Positions 8,161 to 16,082 are shown, numbered from the stretch's first letter. The stretch is 44,243 nucleotides of DNA from Candidatus Rhodoferax bjergmarkensis (GCA_016708345.1 JADJFX010000015.1:1-44243), one strand, 5' to 3'. Notes: a model not told the origin generated them from the letters alone. Made by a program: numbers and translations.

Positions 8161-8970
8161 TTACCTGAACTTGATGTTCATGTACTGAATCTGCATCGAG
8201 CCGATGCTGCTGCTGCCCAGATTGGTGCCGTTGCTGAACGCCACCTCGTTGATAGTCAATTTGCCAGTTCTTGCATCAGCACCCACTGGCCAATCAACAC
8301 CTAGATTCAAGCGGCTTTCACCTGAAGAATCGACCGGAAGACGAAACTTGCCAGATTGTGTTTTCAGGTCTGCAATGACCCAGCCAGCTCCTGCGACTTC
8401 ACTGCTTTCAACACTGATTCCGTTGATGGCCATCTGTCCGTCTGTACTCTTGCGTCCATTGGGACTAAACAGGAGTTGTCCGATGGACAGCTTCGTAGTC
8501 CAACCGAGATCGACACCGCCGCTTGGTCCGGTTGTAAACTGAAAGGCGCTGCCCTTCGGAGAAAAGTCCTTATAGGTCACTGCCGTGCCAAGACTCCTGC
8601 CATTGGCAGAAACAACCAGGTCATATTCGATCTGCAATGGACTGATGTTATTGGCTTCCGGGATAGACCAAGTGCCAATGTCTGGACCTCCGGGACTACC
8701 CTGAAAAACATCAAATTCTGATAGGAATGTTCCTCTGACGGTGATGTTTTCATGCCGTAACGCGGCTGCGTCATAGGGCGTAAAAACATACGATCCAATA
8801 TCCATGTTCACCGCCGTGGCAAAGCTAATGCCATCACGACCGACCTCTTTGGACAGGTCTTCTTCGCTCAAAACCTTGAGTCCAGCGGCATTAGCAACCA
8901 AGGAACACCCAGCAAGCAGCATTACAGCCCCTGCAAGCCTACGAATTGACGCGGGTAAGGGGGTAGTCAC
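8161..8970 (-). CDS. FilA-like secreted protein, 269 residues
   Basis: The signal peptide (about residues 1-28, 'AGAVMLLAGCSLVANA') is followed by 'LKVLSEEDLSKEVGRDGISF', a divergent form of the short DUF6160/FilA motif, and 'NMDIGSYVFTPYD', which parallels 'NIDIGSFVYTDTD' of filA-like gene 1. The rest alternates short beta-like runs with Gly and Ser. It starts 3 bp after the stop of the upstream gene, so translation is probably coupled. Likely a substrate of the neighbouring export barrels (inference). Confidence 0.75.
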   Translation of the reverse strand: MTTPLPASIRRLAGAVMLLAGCSLVANAAGLKVLSEEDLSKEVGRDGISFATAVNMDIGSYVFTPYDAAALRHENITVRGTFLSEFDVFQGSPGGPDIGTWSIPEANNISPLQIEYDLVVSANGRSLGTAVTYKDFSPKGSAFQFTTGPSGGVDLGWTTKLSIGQLLFSPNGRKSTDGQMAINGISVESSEVAGAGWVIADLKTQSGKFRLPVDSSGESRLNLGVDWPVGADARTGKLTINEVAFSNGTNLGSSSIGSMQIQYMNIKFR

Positions 8971-8973
8971 GGT

Positions 8974-9768
8974 TTACCTTCCTGGGGCCTTGTTGGGCGG
9001 CAATGTGGCGCTTAACGCAATCAACCTGTCCCGCCAGTTCAACCAATATCCTGCTTGAGCGGTTTGTTGTGGATCTGTCACTCCGGCCGGTGCTGGGAAA
9101 TTTACAGGCTTCATAAGGGCGGAAATCCAGAAATCACGACTTGGCCCAACGGCATCTCCTGCCTGGATGCTGCCAAGTTGTGCAAGGTTCAGGTAATTGG
9201 TGGTTCCGCAAGTACCAGCAGCAATGCAAGGCGCGTTGCTGCCGGTCCATTGCTTTCCGGTTGCATCGAGGATGCCGTTTACGGCTGTGCTGGTTCCATT
9301 CACGTACATGGAACCGCTGATGACCTTTGCCAAGAAGCCGACATCGCCAGAAATTCCATCAAAACCGATCCGTATGCCAACCACTTGCGTTGGTGCATCG
9401 AGTGGCTTGTTGTAAACGAACTGGATGTAAGGGTTGCTGATTTTTACCAACCGGTTAGCCTCGCCACCATCGCTGCGGCCAAATTGCAGATCGGAAATAT
9501 TGATATCGGATACACCTGCTTTTGTGCCAAGAAGCATGTTCCTGAAATTGGCGCTTAAATCCACGTCGGCATCAAGCGCGATTTTTGAGAAATCCAGCCC
9601 ATCGTAATTGCTGTTTTCCAGAATAAAAAGCCCCTGCGCGTTCACCTCGGACATTTCATGGTCTGTCATGACAACCCGTTTGGCATGAACGGAGGCCGCA
9701 CACAAAAGCCCGGCGCATGCCAGAAAAGCAAAATATCTGCGAAGGCGTGGTGGGCTTAAGTGGTTCAT
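8974..9768 (-). CDS. FilA-like secreted protein, 264 residues
   Basis: The start at 9768 ('MNHLSPPRLRRYFAFLACAG') gives a normal signal peptide ending 'ASVHA'; a longer in-frame reading adds 41 residues without secretion features. The motif 'MTDHEMSEVNAQGLF' replaces the Gly of the canonical SGQ with Ala. Repeated 'DINISDLQFG' and 'IGFDGISGDVGF' segments suggest beta structure. Two cysteines (in 'NAPCIAAGTCGTTN') could form a disulfide. Middle gene of a three-gene set of presumed export substrates. Confidence 0.75.
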   Translation of the reverse strand: MNHLSPPRLRRYFAFLACAGLLCAASVHAKRVVMTDHEMSEVNAQGLFILENSNYDGLDFSKIALDADVDLSANFRNMLLGTKAGVSDINISDLQFGRSDGGEANRLVKISNPYIQFVYNKPLDAPTQVVGIRIGFDGISGDVGFLAKVISGSMYVNGTSTAVNGILDATGKQWTGSNAPCIAAGTCGTTNYLNLAQLGSIQAGDAVGPSRDFWISALMKPVNFPAPAGVTDPQQTAQAGYWLNWRDRLIALSATLPPNKAPGR

Positions 9769-9802
9769 GGTCTGATGTCTCGTCCTTGAAAACAGTGTAC
9801 TG

Positions 9803-10570
9803 CTAACGCGACTTGATCGTAATCGTTGTGCCACGCATGTCAATGTCATTGATAGCGATACTTCCAAAGGTCGGACCGCTGGTGTTGCCACGAACCCGGA
9901 TATTGTCTAACCGGATTTGACCAATGGTGCTTGGCATGCTCAAGGTGATGGATCCGTCCTTGTTGATGACAGGCATTGATCCTTCTTTGGAATAAACCAC
10001 ATCCTTGATGCTGTAGTCGTAACTGAACATCATCAGCAGCGGGTTCATCAGTTTTGCCATTGTTCCCAGGGTCTTCAGCCCGGAATCGGATTTTTTGACA
10101 ATTCCAAGCTGCTGGTCCAGTGACGCTTGAACGGCGGTGTTGTAGCTGAACTTGTTGTTCATCACACCCAGCAAATCACCAAGTGTGTCTTCCAGAACCC
10201 CCTGACCTGTCGTCTCCGAAAGTTCACTATCCGACATGACGCGCAGACCACCAGCCTTCTGGGCGTTGTGGGCGCTTTGGGTCGCCATGGGCGTCACAGG
10301 CGCTGTAGCTGCGGACGCATAAACAGGAATTGGCCCCAGTAATGCGGTGACTACCGAGGCTGCAAGCCGCATGGTGCGTTGCTTGCGTAAGACTGCATCA
10401 ACCTGTTTGCGTGAGATCAGGTTCAGTTCGGTAACCACGTCACCGAGACGCTGGCCCGTTTTCTTCTGTTGCTCAATAGCCCAATCCAACTGCTCTTGCG
10501 AGAGAAGCTTCTTGTCGACTAACAACTGACCGAGTAAGGTTTTTTGATTACTTTTTTTGGCCCATTCCAT
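9803..10570 (-). CDS. MshEN-like N-terminal domain fused to a FilA-like secreted domain
   Basis: 255 residues. Residues 11-64 ('LLGQLLVDKKLLSQEQLDWA', 'GQRLGDVVTELNLISRKQ') look like the MshEN/GspE N-terminal fold usually found in secretion ATPases. A hydrophobic segment with 'VVTALLGPIP' follows (68-86), then the FilA-type motif 'MSDSELSETTGQGVL' (112-126) and a tail ending 'AINDIDMRGTTITI', nearly the same as 'AVNDIKMQGTTALI' at the end of filA-like genes 1 and 2. The gene at 17712 has the same N-terminal 97 residues with a different C-terminus. The N-terminal block may be a cytosolic targeting module on an exported protein (inference). Confidence 0.7.
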   Translation of the reverse strand: MEWAKKSNQKTLLGQLLVDKKLLSQEQLDWAIEQQKKTGQRLGDVVTELNLISRKQVDAVLRKQRTMRLAASVVTALLGPIPVYASAATAPVTPMATQSAHNAQKAGGLRVMSDSELSETTGQGVLEDTLGDLLGVMNNKFSYNTAVQASLDQQLGIVKKSDSGLKTLGTMAKLMNPLLMMFSYDYSIKDVVYSKEGSMPVINKDGSITLSMPSTIGQIRLDNIRVRGNTSGPTFGSIAINDIDMRGTTITIKSR

Positions 10571-10670
10571 GATTTACACCGTTCTTTTAAGGATGAATAG
10601 AAACCAGAACACGGGCCAATCTTAGGAACCTTTGCATCTATCAACAACTTTTGATTCTTGGTATTGCTCC

Positions 10671-11804
10671 CTAATTTTCGATACGGCTCAACATTGCGTC
10701 GATCTGACCGTTGCTTATTCCTCTGCGTTGAAGTAGGCGCAAAGTCTCCAGCGCAGCCTCACGCCGACCCAAGGACAACTGGCACTCGGCAAGCTCGGTG
10801 TAGATGCGTGCATTGTTGGGGTCGTGCTTCATGGCGCTGTTGAGGCTTTCAATGGCATCGGCGTAGCGCCCTTGTTCTTTGAGCACCAGTGCAAGCCCCA
10901 GTACGGCATAAACATCGAAATTGACATCCAGCGCCCGGCGGTAATGCTGCTCGGCTTCCACAAAGCGTCCCAGGTGGCGCAGCGCATCGCCCGCGCGCGT
11001 CAGGATGACCTTGTTGGCCAGGTCTTCTGCCAGGATGTAGTTCCAGTACTCCAGCGACTTTTCCATCTGGTCCATGCCACGGTAGCAGTCCGCAATGCCA
11101 AAGAGCGCAAAGAAGTTCTTTTTATCGACACCTAAAACCTGCTCGAAGTAAAACAGCCCCTCGCGGTAATTCCTGAGCTTGCGGTGGCAATTGCCAAGAC
11201 CCGTCAGCACACGCACATCGACGCGCTTGGAGTCAATGGCGTAGACCTTTTCCCAGTTCGCAAGGGCCGCGCGGTAGTCCTTGAAGTCGTAATACAGGTA
11301 TCCAAGGCCAATCAGGGTGTAGGTATTGCTTTCGTCAATGGACAGAACCCGCAGATACGTTTGCTTGGATTTTTCAAAGTTCTTAAGCTTGCGGTGGGCG
11401 TCGGCCACCCGTGTCAGTACGGAAATGCTCTTGTCATGCGTGGTCAGATACTTTTCCCAGATGGCAAGGGCTTTATCCACCTGATTGCCGCTTTTGTAGC
11501 AATCTGCCATGCCAAGCAGGGCATGGTTGTTTTCCGGGGACGTCTCCAGGCACTGCTGGTAGTAGGCCATGGCGCGTGCTTTGTTGTTCCTGCGCCGGTA
11601 GACATCGCCCAACCCCGTCAGGCCGTAGCTGTTGGTCGGGCTAATGGCCAGGATTTTGTGGAATGCCTTTTCAGCCTCGTCCAGGACTCCTTTTTTCAGA
11701 TAGCTGTATCCGGTCTTGGAGAGTTCAGCCAGATGGTCATTAACACCATACGGTTCGGCATCTTCTGGAAATTCACTTTGGGGAAACAAACTTGGCATGT
11801 CCAT
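10671..11804 (-). CDS. Tetratricopeptide-repeat protein
   Basis: 377 residues with about nine TPR units, such as 'AYYQQCLETSPENNHALLGM' and 'EQHYRRALDVNFDVYAVLGL'. No signal peptide or enzyme domain is seen. AAGGAG lies upstream of the ATG at 11804, and a second in-frame ATG two codons later is also possible. The gene precedes the three FilA-like genes by 100 bp on the same strand and may be first in their transcript. TPR proteins act as assembly scaffolds, here possibly for the surface-protein system. Confidence 0.85.
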   Translation of the reverse strand: MDMPSLFPQSEFPEDAEPYGVNDHLAELSKTGYSYLKKGVLDEAEKAFHKILAISPTNSYGLTGLGDVYRRRNNKARAMAYYQQCLETSPENNHALLGMADCYKSGNQVDKALAIWEKYLTTHDKSISVLTRVADAHRKLKNFEKSKQTYLRVLSIDESNTYTLIGLGYLYYDFKDYRAALANWEKVYAIDSKRVDVRVLTGLGNCHRKLRNYREGLFYFEQVLGVDKKNFFALFGIADCYRGMDQMEKSLEYWNYILAEDLANKVILTRAGDALRHLGRFVEAEQHYRRALDVNFDVYAVLGLALVLKEQGRYADAIESLNSAMKHDPNNARIYTELAECQLSLGRREAALETLRLLQRRGISNGQIDAMLSRIEN

Positions 11805-11851
11805 GGCTAACTAGCTCCTTTTCCTTCATTCTAGTAAGCACGGCTGTTTCG

Positions 11852-11868
11852 CCCCCCGAGTAGGGGGG
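11852..11868. repeat. CCCCCC-GAGTA-GGGGGG hairpin element at ori1
   Basis: The same element as at 518, 18556 and 23308, again beside an origin. It is followed by a G-rich run and CG-alternating DNA (11951-11965). Confidence 0.6.
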
Positions 11869-12024
11869 TTGGGGGGGGTGCCCGTGGCGGTCTGATGACT
11901 TTCTTCGCGCACGCGCACGCCCGCGTTTTTTAATTTACGTTTTTACGTTTTCGCGCGCGCGCGCGAGGAGGCAGCGTAACCATTTGAAATCATTGGATTT
12001 TTTGGCTGTTTTTTCTTTTTTGAA

Positions 12025-12178
12025 TTGTGATGTTTTCCGGGTTTATTGTGATGTTTTCCGGGTTAGTGTGATGTTTTCCGGGTGCTATCCACAGGGCAAA
12101 AAATGAGTTATCCACATATCCACATGTATGATTGTGATCATAAAATATATGTATCTGAATTACCCGGAAATCATCAGA
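12025..12178 (+). other. Replication origin ori1: iterons, DnaA boxes and rep1 operator
   Basis: Three direct repeats with core TGTGATGTTTTCCGGGT begin at 12026, 12047 and 12067 (periods 21 and 20). CTATCCACA (12085) and a perfect DnaA box TTATCCACA (12108-12116) follow. ACCCGGAAATCATCAGA (12162-12178), an inverted iteron-like copy, ends 1 bp before the rep1 ATG, as expected for autorepression by Rep dimers. AT-rich DNA and a CG-alternating tract lie just upstream. Confidence 0.85.
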
Positions 12179-12179
12179 A

Positions 12180-12957
12180 ATGGCATCAAGAAAACCCCGC
12201 GAACTCGCACCATTCACAGACAAACCCTTACCCGAGCGCCACGTCAATATGAGCAACGCCCTGGCGCGCGCCGCCCACGGATTGAACCTGGCGGAAAAGC
12301 GCGTCATTGCCTGCGGCCTGGCCAACACGAACTCACGATCAACCCGCAGCTACAGCCAGATACTGCAACATGGTGGCTGGCTTGTGCGACTGGTTGCCGT
12401 TGACTACGCCGAAACCATGGGCATCGAGCCAAAGACCGCTTACGAACAATTGAAGGACGTAGCAAATACCCTCGTCAAGAAACAATGGACGATCGTCAGT
12501 GGCAAGTCCGTAACCCGCTTCAATTGGCTGTCAAGGATCAAGTACCACGAGGGTGAAGGCTGGGTAGAACTGGAGTTCACACACCACACGGCCCCCCACT
12601 TGATCGCCCTTGGGAAGAATTTCACCAGTTATCAACTCCAGCAAGCAAGCGCCTTGCGCTCGATCTACTCATGGCGCTTGCTGGAGTGCCTGCAGTCATG
12701 GAAGGGAACCGGGCGATATACGCCAACGATTGACGAGTTTTGCCACGCGATGGACGCAAAGGAAAGCCACCGCAGCAACTTCGGGATGCTGCGGCGCTCA
12801 ATCATTGAGCCAGCGGTGCGCGAACTGCGCGACAAGGACAGTTTTAATGTCGAATGGAAACCCGTTAAATCCGGGCGCAAAGTAACCGCACTGGAATTTA
12901 CATTCGACAAAACAAAGCAGATTCCCAGACTTGGAACAAACTGTTGCTGGGGTTTGG
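12180..12957 (+). CDS. Rep_3/RepB-type plasmid replication initiator 1, 3' end unresolved
   Basis: About 259 residues are readable. 'HVNMSNALARAAHGLNLAEKRVIA' begins the first winged-helix domain; 'DYAETMGIEPKTAYEQLKD' and 'SALRSIYSWRLLECLQ' are conserved Rep_3 segments, and 'SGRKVTALEFTFDK' matches the end of the other initiator. The protein should bind the adjacent iterons and load the host replisome. The reading frame runs into a G/C homopolymer block at 12958, so the true stop is not visible, but comparison with rep2 suggests that very little is missing. The copy 2 version is truncated earlier (35541). Confidence 0.85.
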
Positions 12958-13160
12958 GCCCCCCCCCCCCCCCCCCGGGGGGGGGGAAAGGGGTCCCCCC
13001 CCCCCGGGGGGGGGGGGGGGGGTTCCCCCCCGCCCCCCCCCCCGGGGGGGGGGGGCCCCGGGGGGGCCCCCCCCCCGCCCCCCCCCCCCCCCCCCCCCCC
13101 CCGCCCCGCCGCGGCGCGGGGGGGGGGGGGGGGGGCCCCCCCCCCCCCCCGGGGGGGGAA
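12958..13160. other. Block of alternating G and C homopolymers, probable artefact
   Basis: Roughly 200 bp consist almost only of runs of 8-20 C or G. No counterpart exists in copy 2, where about 60 bp of normal sequence joins rep1 to the same downstream flank (GCCACCTAAACATG). Such alternating runs are typical of poly-G read artefacts assembled in both orientations. I assign no function to it. Confidence 0.85.
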
Positions 13161-13214
13161 AGGAGAATGTGATGATCCCGCCACCTAAACATGCTACTGG
13201 CGCTTTGACTCACA

Positions 13215-14120
13215 TCACTGCGTCTGCTCCATCCGCGTAATCGTGATCGGTGTCACAGGGACTTCGGTGTACGTGCCAACAGTTTTCGTTTTAACCGCAC
13301 TGATTTCATCGACGACATTCAGGTTGCTGGTGTCGGGGATCACATTGCCAAAAACTGCATAACCGCCGTCCTGGGTATCCAGGAACTGGTTGTCTGAAAC
13401 GTTGATGAAAAACTGTGCTGTAGCCGAAGCCATGGCGATGGTTCCACGCAGATTGCTCAAACCCGTTTTTTCCAGCTCGATAGGCTCGTGTGTAGGAACA
13501 GGCTTCATCTTCTCGTCCAGACTTCCGAACAGGATTGCATTGGCGCTGATCACACGGTGGACGATGGTTTTTTCGTAAAAACCTTCTTTCACATAGCGAA
13601 GGAAGTTGTCAACGGTAGCAGGTGCCTTGTCCGGATCGAGTTCAAAGAAAATTCTCCCCATGCTGGTGTACATGGTGACCTGTGGATACGGCACGGGCAC
13701 CTTGGAAGCCCATAGCAGGGATAGTTCAGCTGTCGTGAGTACGGTAAACGACAGATAACCTATTTTTTTGAGTGTGCAGGTATAGACACGCTTTTCACCC
13801 GTTCCTTCAGCAGGCTCCTCCAATCCGGAACAACCCGGAAAACGCACGGTAAGTGGCTCGGCATCCAAATTCTTTCCGTTTATGGTCACAATGACCTTAC
13901 CACCGTAGAACAGGGTTTGGCCGGTTTCTTCTTCTTTGGGTTTTTCATTTTCGGTGAACGGCTTCACATTTACGCTGGTCACGTCAATCGACTTCTTCAC
14001 AATCGGATCGGGGTTCAGGCCAAGCCCCCCTCCGCCACACGCCGACAATAAAGCGGCAATGGTCAGCACCATGAGGCTGTTGGACATGTATTTGGAGGTG
14101 AAGGCTTTTAAGCGTTGCAT
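13215..14120 (-). CDS. Cyclophilin-type peptidyl-prolyl isomerase lipoprotein
   Basis: About 301 residues from the ATG at 14120. 'VLTIAALLSAC' is a lipobox placing the lipid on Cys28, so the protein is membrane-anchored in the periplasm. Residues about 60-130 are of unknown fold. The C-terminal half is a cyclophilin domain: 'MYTSMGRIFFELDPDKAPAT', 'VDNFLRYVKEGFYEKTIVHR', 'ATAQFFINVSDN' and 'DGGYAVFGNVI'. It would catalyse proline isomerisation of exported proteins. The copy 2 version has lost one C in a C-run and is frameshifted near its start. A solitary CRISPR-like repeat ends 12 bp upstream of this start. Confidence 0.85.
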   Translation of the reverse strand: MQRLKAFTSKYMSNSLMVLTIAALLSACGGGGLGLNPDPIVKKSIDVTSVNVKPFTENEKPKEEETGQTLFYGGKVIVTINGKNLDAEPLTVRFPGCSGLEEPAEGTGEKRVYTCTLKKIGYLSFTVLTTAELSLLWASKVPVPYPQVTMYTSMGRIFFELDPDKAPATVDNFLRYVKEGFYEKTIVHRVISANAILFGSLDEKMKPVPTHEPIELEKTGLSNLRGTIAMASATAQFFINVSDNQFLDTQDGGYAVFGNVIPDTSNLNVVDEISAVKTKTVGTYTEVPVTPITITRMEQTQ

Positions 14121-14132
14121 GTTTGTTTGTTT

Positions 14133-14163
14133 GTTTCGATCCACGCCCATAAAAGGCGGGCTT
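14133..14163 (-). repeat. Solitary type I-C CRISPR-repeat-like unit 2
   Basis: On the minus strand the unit reads CGCC...GGGCGTGGATCGAAAC (one T-to-C change in the handle), with a CGCC/GGCG stem. It ends 12 bp before the cyclophilin start codon, so any transcript carries it in the 5' untranslated region. Confidence 0.45.
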
Positions 14164-14193
14164 CAATGATACGCTGGGCCATTTCAGCGCTTT

Positions 14194-14547
14194 TCAGATT
14201 CCGGCAGCCTTTTTCAGGAGAATGAGTGCCGTACTAACCTCCTTGGAAATATTTTCAAAGGCCGTTCCATTGCCGATAGCTGCATCGGCCTCGGGATACT
14301 TTTGTGCGTTGATAAGTTGGGCAACTTTGCCGGCCTCCGCATGAAATGCCTTGTGTTTGTCCAACGCACGTTGGAGCTCTGGCTTGCTTCCCCAGCGGGA
14401 TTTACCCTCACCGTGTAGCCATTTACCCACTTCGCAACAGTTGTCCTTGCTGATGGTGGCTGCATCCATCTGTTCTTTCTTGACGATTGCCAACCGGAAT
14501 TTGGCGCGCCATTCGATGTGTTTTTTTACCGCTTCGTCGAGATTCAT
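14194..14547 (-). CDS. Stand-alone CZB (chemoreceptor zinc-binding) domain protein
   Basis: 117 residues covering just one CZB domain. The 3-His/1-Cys zinc ligands are visible: His10 ('KKHIEW'), Cys38 ('CEVGKWLHG'), His65 and His69 ('DKHKAFH'). CZB domains sense zinc or hypochlorous acid and usually sit at the end of chemoreceptors or diguanylate cyclases; here there is no partner domain. The gene lies just upstream of the cyclophilin gene on the same strand, with a 73-bp gap. Confidence 0.85.
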   Translation of the reverse strand: MNLDEAVKKHIEWRAKFRLAIVKKEQMDAATISKDNCCEVGKWLHGEGKSRWGSKPELQRALDKHKAFHAEAGKVAQLINAQKYPEADAAIGNGTAFENISKEVSTALILLKKAAGI

Positions 14548-14609
14548 GCAATACCACCTTTAACTTGTTCAGAAGATTCAGGTCGAATCATACTGACCCG
14601 GTGCACGGC

Positions 14610-14660
14610 AAGCCCTGGCCTTCAGGCCAGGATCAAGGGCGCGGAACGCGAAGCGTTCCC
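14610..14660. other. Tandem hairpins at the left side of the TnpB element
   Basis: CCTGGCC-TTCA-GGCCAGG (near 14614-14631) is followed by a GGAACGC-GAA-GCGTTCC hairpin. Subterminal hairpins of this sort mark the ends of IS200/IS605-type elements, so the left end may be here, but I cannot fix the exact boundary. The preceding 14548-14609 carries no gene. Confidence 0.4.
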
Positions 14661-14824
14661 TGAGTTGTTTTCGGTTTCCATTTGTCAACCAAAGCCCTAA
14701 GCGCTTCAACACCAGATGCATCAATTTTTCCCCACTGCGCCGGGGTCATGCGTATGGACCGCAGGATCAAGCGCTCTGAATCTGGCTTTCTTGGCCTGCC
14801 AAGGGATTTTTTTGGTTGTTCCAT
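14633..14824 (-). CDS. Small putative DNA-binding protein divergent from tnpB
   Basis: 63 residues, 'GRPRKPDSERLILRSIRMTP' then 'QWGKIDASGVEALRALVDKW'. The basic start and short helical tail resemble ribbon-helix-helix regulators. It is divergent from tnpB, and the 65-bp gap between them holds two copies of ATGTGGCACAA (14836 and 14871). It is therefore a candidate repressor of the transposon gene. The family is not certain. Confidence 0.5.
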   Translation of the reverse strand: MEQPKKSLGRPRKPDSERLILRSIRMTPAQWGKIDASGVEALRALVDKWKPKTTQGTLRVPRP

Positions 14825-14835
14825 GTGGAGATTAT

Positions 14836-14881
14836 ATGTGGCACAAAAAACACTTGAAATTTATGTTTTTATGTGGCACAA
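14836..14881. promoter_or_regulatory. Paired operator-like repeats between the small regulator and tnpB
   Basis: ATGTGGCACAA occurs at 14836-14846 and 14871-14881, 35 bp apart, in an AT-rich divergent promoter region; the second copy lies 8 bp before the tnpB start. Confidence 0.5.
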
Positions 14882-14889
14882 TAAATTCC

Positions 14890-16044
14890 ATGAAAACGAT
14901 CAAGACTCTCAAGCTACGCATCAAGGATAAGCACGCGCCAGTTCTTACGGCGATGGCGCGAGAGGTTAATCAAGTTTGGAACTTTTGTAACGAAACTTCA
15001 ATTCGTTCCATCTCAGAGCGGCATAAATGGCTTAGTGGTTTCGATCTTCAAAAGTACACGGCTGGATACAGCAAGTGCGATGGCGTAAAAATTGGCAGTG
15101 CAACAGTTCAATTGGTTTGTGAGGAATATGCCACCCGGCGCAAGCAATTCAAAAAAGCGCGTTTGAACTGGCGCGTCAGCAACCCCAAGTCGTCCAAGTA
15201 CAGCCTTGGATGGATACCTTTCAAAAAAGGTGGCGTTGTCTATAGAAACGGCCAAGTCATATTCGCGGGTTTGAACATTGGGTTTTGGGATAGCTACGGA
15301 CTCAGTGAATTTGAACTTCGTGGCGGATCATTCAACCAAGACAGCCTGGGTCGCTGGTATCTGAATGTGGCCGTAGAGGTAGACGTAAAGCCAAGCATAG
15401 GTACAGCAAGCGTTGGTATCGACTTGGGTTTGAAAGAGTGCGCTGTTGCCTCTGATGGTCAACGCATCGAAGGTCGTTTCTACCGCAAACTTGAAGTCGA
15501 TCTTGGGGTCGCACAGAGAGCCTGCAAGAAGAAAAGAGTCAAGGCGATCCACGCCAAAATAGCAAATCAGCGCAATGACATGCTCCACAAGTTCAGCACA
15601 AAACTTGTTGCAGAGAATGCCGCTGTTTTTGTCGGAAACGTTTCCAGTGAAAAGCTGGTGAAAACGAAGATGGCCAAGTCCACGCTAGACGCTGGATGGG
15701 CCATGTTTAAGACGATGTTGGAATACAAAAGCCATCAGGCTGGTATCGTCTTTGAGGAAGTGAACGAAAGCTATTCAACCCAGACTTGTTCTCAATGCGG
15801 AAGTATTGAGGGGCCGAAAGGCTTGGCAGGTCTTGGCGTGCGAGAGTGGACTTGCGAATGTGGGGCGGTACACGACCGAGACACAAACGCCGCAAAGAAC
15901 ATTCTTGCAAAGGGATTGAATATGCTGGAGAGAGCGTTTTCCATTGGGGGGGAGGCGAAAGCCGATGAAGCCGCAGTGAATAAGAGTCCGCAAGGATTCG
16001 GGGCTGGATATGGCCCTCTGGCAGCAGGAATCCCTGTCCTTTAG
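14890..16044 (+). CDS. tnpB: TnpB, RNA-guided nuclease of an IS200/IS605-type element
   Basis: 384 residues from the ATG at 14890. The RuvC-like core is recognisable: 'SVGIDLGLKECAVASDG' gives Asp178, and the zinc ribbon is 'TCSQCG' (Cys300, Cys303) plus 'TCECG' (Cys322, Cys324), followed by 'HDRDTNAAKNI' (Asp331). The usual RuvC-II Glu is absent ('VFVGNVSS', Gly249), but Glu293 in 'VNESYSTQTCS' could replace it, as in known TnpB groups with a relocated Glu. No TnpA is present, so the element cannot move by itself. The protein is identical in the two copies. The sequence past the stop looks like the right end and omega-RNA. Confidence 0.85.
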   Translation: MKTIKTLKLRIKDKHAPVLTAMAREVNQVWNFCNETSIRSISERHKWLSGFDLQKYTAGYSKCDGVKIGSATVQLVCEEYATRRKQFKKARLNWRVSNPKSSKYSLGWIPFKKGGVVYRNGQVIFAGLNIGFWDSYGLSEFELRGGSFNQDSLGRWYLNVAVEVDVKPSIGTASVGIDLGLKECAVASDGQRIEGRFYRKLEVDLGVAQRACKKKRVKAIHAKIANQRNDMLHKFSTKLVAENAAVFVGNVSSEKLVKTKMAKSTLDAGWAMFKTMLEYKSHQAGIVFEEVNESYSTQTCSQCGSIEGPKGLAGLGVREWTCECGAVHDRDTNAAKNILAKGLNMLERAFSIGGEAKADEAAVNKSPQGFGAGYGPLAAGIPVL

Positions 16045-16082
16045 GACGTGGAGGATGTCAAACACATTGCAGAGGAAATAGA
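15990..16082 (+). ncRNA. Putative omega-RNA: tnpB 3' end, right-end hairpin and guide
   Basis: The end of tnpB reads GGAATCCCTGTCCTTTAGGA, then CGTGGAGGATGTCAA. The GTCC-TTTA-GGAC hairpin and the GGAGGATGTCAA end are typical of IS605-group right ends, where the omega-RNA scaffold stops. The guide would begin at about 16061-16063 with ACATTGCAGAGGAAATAGAA, which encodes part of the DUF29 motif 'HIAEEIEDVG'. The transcript itself is inferred. The 5' limit is arbitrary. Confidence 0.55.

Noticed and set aside
11184..11810. A 208-residue plus-strand protein opposite the TPR gene
   Set aside because: Antisense shadow of TPR repeats; no ribosome site or known family.
12958..13160. Proline- and glycine-rich open frames on both strands
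   Set aside because: They are translations of G/C homopolymer runs with no counterpart in copy 2; an artefact explains them.
14716..14889. Longer TnpB start at 14716
   Set aside because: The extra 58 residues run through the divergent regulator gene and promoter repeats and do not resemble a TnpB N-terminus; 'MKTIKTLKLRIKDK' at 14890 does.
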